Shown: positions 62,578 through 64,000 of the stretch, piece by piece | Layout: each line of letters begins with the position of its first letter | How positions within the stretch are numbered: the first letter of the stretch is position 1 | NCBI GenBank assembly: GCA_902783155.1 | Contig: CACZPR010000018.1 | Span: forward strand, 17,647 to 81,646 | Source of the DNA: an uncultured Spirochaetaceae bacterium | Lineage (GTDB): Bacteria; Spirochaetota; Spirochaetia; Treponematales; Treponemataceae | Direction of reading: 5' to 3' | DNA length: 64,000 nucleotides | Notes under the pieces: model-generated | The model's database searches: none | Told to the model about the DNA's origin: nothing | What the model saw: the letters and a program-made list of their open reading frames with translations, nothing else | Made by a program: the position numbers and the translations under genes

Positions 62578-63699
62578 TTAAAAAGCGGTGCAGGCTACAC
62601 GGAAACCACGGTCTTCACTTCTATAGTATGGGGAAGAGCTTGCTCGTTTTGAAACACCAATGTTATAGTCATCGGTATAGTAGCAACCGCCACGATAAAC
62701 ACGATTAGATGAAGACGAAGACCATTTGCTGTCGCACCATTCACATACGTTTCCGTTCATGTCGTAGAGTCCTAGAGCGTTCGGCTTTTTCTTTTCCACC
62801 TCGTGAGTTCTATAAATTCTTTCATGATCTGTATACTCATACTCATAGGAGTTATCATAATACCACGCGACATCATCAATGTTATTGCTTCCTGAATAAG
62901 TGTAATCCCATCCACCGTTTACTCCACCGCGGGCTGCCATCTCCCATTCAGCTTCGGTCGGAAGACGGAATCCATTGGCACTGTAGTTGCAGCTTACATC
63001 AGAGTAAAATGAATCTCCTCTATTTGGTGTATAAATCCATTCATCAGGATCAGTTAATCCTTCAACTGAATATGCAGGCGTAAGTCCCATAAGGATGCTC
63101 AGTTTGTTGCAGAAATACACTGCGTCATACCAGCTTACATTTTCTACAGGACGCTTTTCCTGCACTTCTCCGCTTGCGGGATTGTTCTTAAAGTTGCTAG
63201 GATTTTTTCCCATGACCGCCATGTACACATCCTGGGTTATCTCGTGCTTGGCTATCTGATATGCGTTTACAACCTGGATTCCCTCGGTTCCCGCAAAATT
63301 CTCCATGTTTGCTTTTTTTCCGGCAGGAATTACAGTGACCATCTCTTCCTGCATTATCTTTATGGCCTGTTCCTTTGTTATGACCCATCCTGCATAGAAG
63401 ACCTTTTTCTGCATGGACCCCTTGGGTATGGATGTCACCTTTGAGCCGCTCAAGTCCGCATTTGTGTACCATCCATTGAATGTGTAGCCCTCACGAGTCG
63501 GTGTGGCAAGGACCAATCCGTCTTCCGCAGTGTATGTGTCGGTGTTCGCCTTGTTCTGGGTACCGCCGTTCAAGTGCCACTCAATCGCGTACTCAATCTT
63601 GCTGTCGGCATCAACCAATACAGGCTGTGAAAAAACCGGCAGACTATAAACAAACAGCCCCAAAGCGCAGGGCAACAACTTGAATAATTTTGTTTTCAT
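62578..63699 (-). CDS. exported formylglycine-generating-enzyme-fold (SUMF1-like) protein with InlB-type repeat
   Basis: 373 aa. Signal peptide (LFKLLPCALGLFVYSLPVFS), then a short InlB/listerial-type repeat (EWHLNGGTQ...REGYTFNGWYTNADLSG), then a FGE/SUMF1-like domain: IAKHEITQDVYMAVMG, RPVENVSWYDAVYFCNKLS, NGFRLPTEAEWEMAARGG, GLYDMNGNVCEWC and DRGFRVAC. The Cys residues needed for FGE catalysis are not clearly placed, so this is more likely a ligand-binding or structural C-lectin-like fold, as in many treponemal surface proteins. ATG 63699 has AGAGG 5 nt upstream; the frame extends further but without signals. Confidence 0.87.
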   Translation of the reverse strand: MKTKLFKLLPCALGLFVYSLPVFSQPVLVDADSKIEYAIEWHLNGGTQNKANTDTYTAEDGLVLATPTREGYTFNGWYTNADLSGSKVTSIPKGSMQKKVFYAGWVITKEQAIKIMQEEMVTVIPAGKKANMENFAGTEGIQVVNAYQIAKHEITQDVYMAVMGKNPSNFKNNPASGEVQEKRPVENVSWYDAVYFCNKLSILMGLTPAYSVEGLTDPDEWIYTPNRGDSFYSDVSCNYSANGFRLPTEAEWEMAARGGVNGGWDYTYSGSNNIDDVAWYYDNSYEYEYTDHERIYRTHEVEKKKPNALGLYDMNGNVCEWCDSKWSSSSSNRVYRGGCYYTDDYNIGVSKRASSSPYYRSEDRGFRVACTAF

Positions 63700-63720
63700 A
63701 AAAACCTCTTGGCTTGCATC

Positions 63721-63749
63721 ATAATGCAAAAATCTGTTTTATTAAACAA
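63721..63749 (-). promoter_or_regulatory. promoter of the SUMF1-like gene
   Basis: Minus strand TTGTTT (63744-63749), 17 bp, CATTAT (63721-63726), 21 bp before the ATG at 63699. Confidence 0.55.
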
Positions 63750-63763
63750 CTTGATATGAAAAA

Positions 63764-63998
63764 TGTGGAAGACAAGTGCAAATCAAAAATAAACTTAGAA
63801 AGACTCATTCTAAACGAGCAAGCACTTCCATTCCCGACAGGAACCGCGTCAATCAGCATGGTGTGCGGGAATAGGTATCTGACTCCCTTCGGTCGCACCG
63901 CACAAATGCTTCTTTGCCACGAACCCTGCCTCCATTGCAGTGCTTGCTCAAACCTTTTTGGACTTTCCATCTCTTGTTTTTGGCACTTGTCCTCCACA
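63764..63998. repeat. large imperfect inverted repeat at the window edge
   Basis: Outer arms TGTGGAAGACAAGTGC (63764-63779) and GCACTTGTCCTCCACA (63983-63998) match at 15 of 16. Inner arms GAGCAAGCACT (63816-63826) and AGTGCTTGCTC (63939-63949) are perfect and colinear (spacing 52 and 49 bp). The sequence between them is weakly similar. It may be two diverged facing copies of one element, or a small mobile repeat; it runs up to the window end. Frames across it on either strand look spurious. Confidence 0.6.
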
Positions 63999-64000
63999 AC

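Noticed and set aside
63719..63997. Minus-strand 92-codon frame across the inverted repeat
   Set aside because: Composition is explained by the repeat; it overlaps the promoter of the SUMF1-like gene and has no start signals.
1..64000. CRISPR arrays, rRNA genes, replication origin
   Set aside because: I saw no spaced identical repeats, no rRNA-like blocks and no DnaA-box clusters with dnaA/dnaN.

Overview
The window looks like chromosomal DNA of a Treponema-like spirochaete of roughly even GC content. The indicators are a FlaA periplasmic-flagellum sheath protein, a protein matching the spirochaete-restricted spiro-SPASM family, and a division cluster (mraZ-rsmH-ftsL-murF-ftsW-ftsQ-ftsA-ftsZ) running straight into xer-TPR lipoprotein-dprA-topA-xer-hslVU. 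From memory, that last order resembles other treponemes. All calls rest on reading the sequence; no database search was run.

Layout. 1-3.3 kb (minus): ilvB, a DtxR/MntR-type metal regulator and argH (cut by the window edge). 3.4-5.3 kb: a membrane GGDEF-EAL protein. 5.3-16.7 kb: a giant Ig-like-repeat surface lipoprotein of about 3,800 residues, now split in two frames. 17-28 kb: a paired short chromate transporter, malQ, hslU/hslV, two Xer-type recombinases, topA, dprA and a TPR lipoprotein. 28-36 kb: the compact dcw cluster, headed by mraZ with a clear three-repeat MraZ operator. Divergent from mraZ is a nuclease-like gene broken by one base in an A7 run. 37-40 kb: tRNA-Glu, a RelA/SpoT-domain TPR protein and flaA. 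40-48 kb: a tightly overlapping surface or flagellar modification cluster (spiro-SPASM protein, glycosyltransferase-like protein, SpsF/PseG-like/methyltransferase fusion, ATP-grasp enzyme) followed by a cell-wall amidase and a GerMN protein. 48-50.7 kb: an RluA-type pseudouridine synthase and an AAA/DUF4143 ATPase.

From 50.8 kb most genes are on the plus strand: a GH26-like hydrolase, a sugar-binding-fold/GGDEF protein, the fabD-fabG-fabF-fabZ operon under a promoter covered by a 37-bp palindrome, a small membrane protein and an EAL phosphodiesterase.

The most notable region is 60.37-62.51 kb. A promoter, a short RNA able to fold as an H-type pseudoknot, a terminator and a ToxN/AbiQ-type ribonuclease gene have the layout of a type III toxin-antitoxin (phage-defence) locus. 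The toxin gene is interrupted by a 1,495-bp IS256-family element with an exact 8-bp target duplication; removing the element and one duplicate restores a 179-codon toxin. The transposase is itself frameshifted. The window ends with a formylglycine-generating-enzyme-fold exported protein and a large imperfect inverted repeat.

Three c-di-GMP proteins and several genes whose -10 box lies 6-8 nt before the start codon without a Shine-Dalgarno (candidate leaderless mRNAs) are recurring themes.
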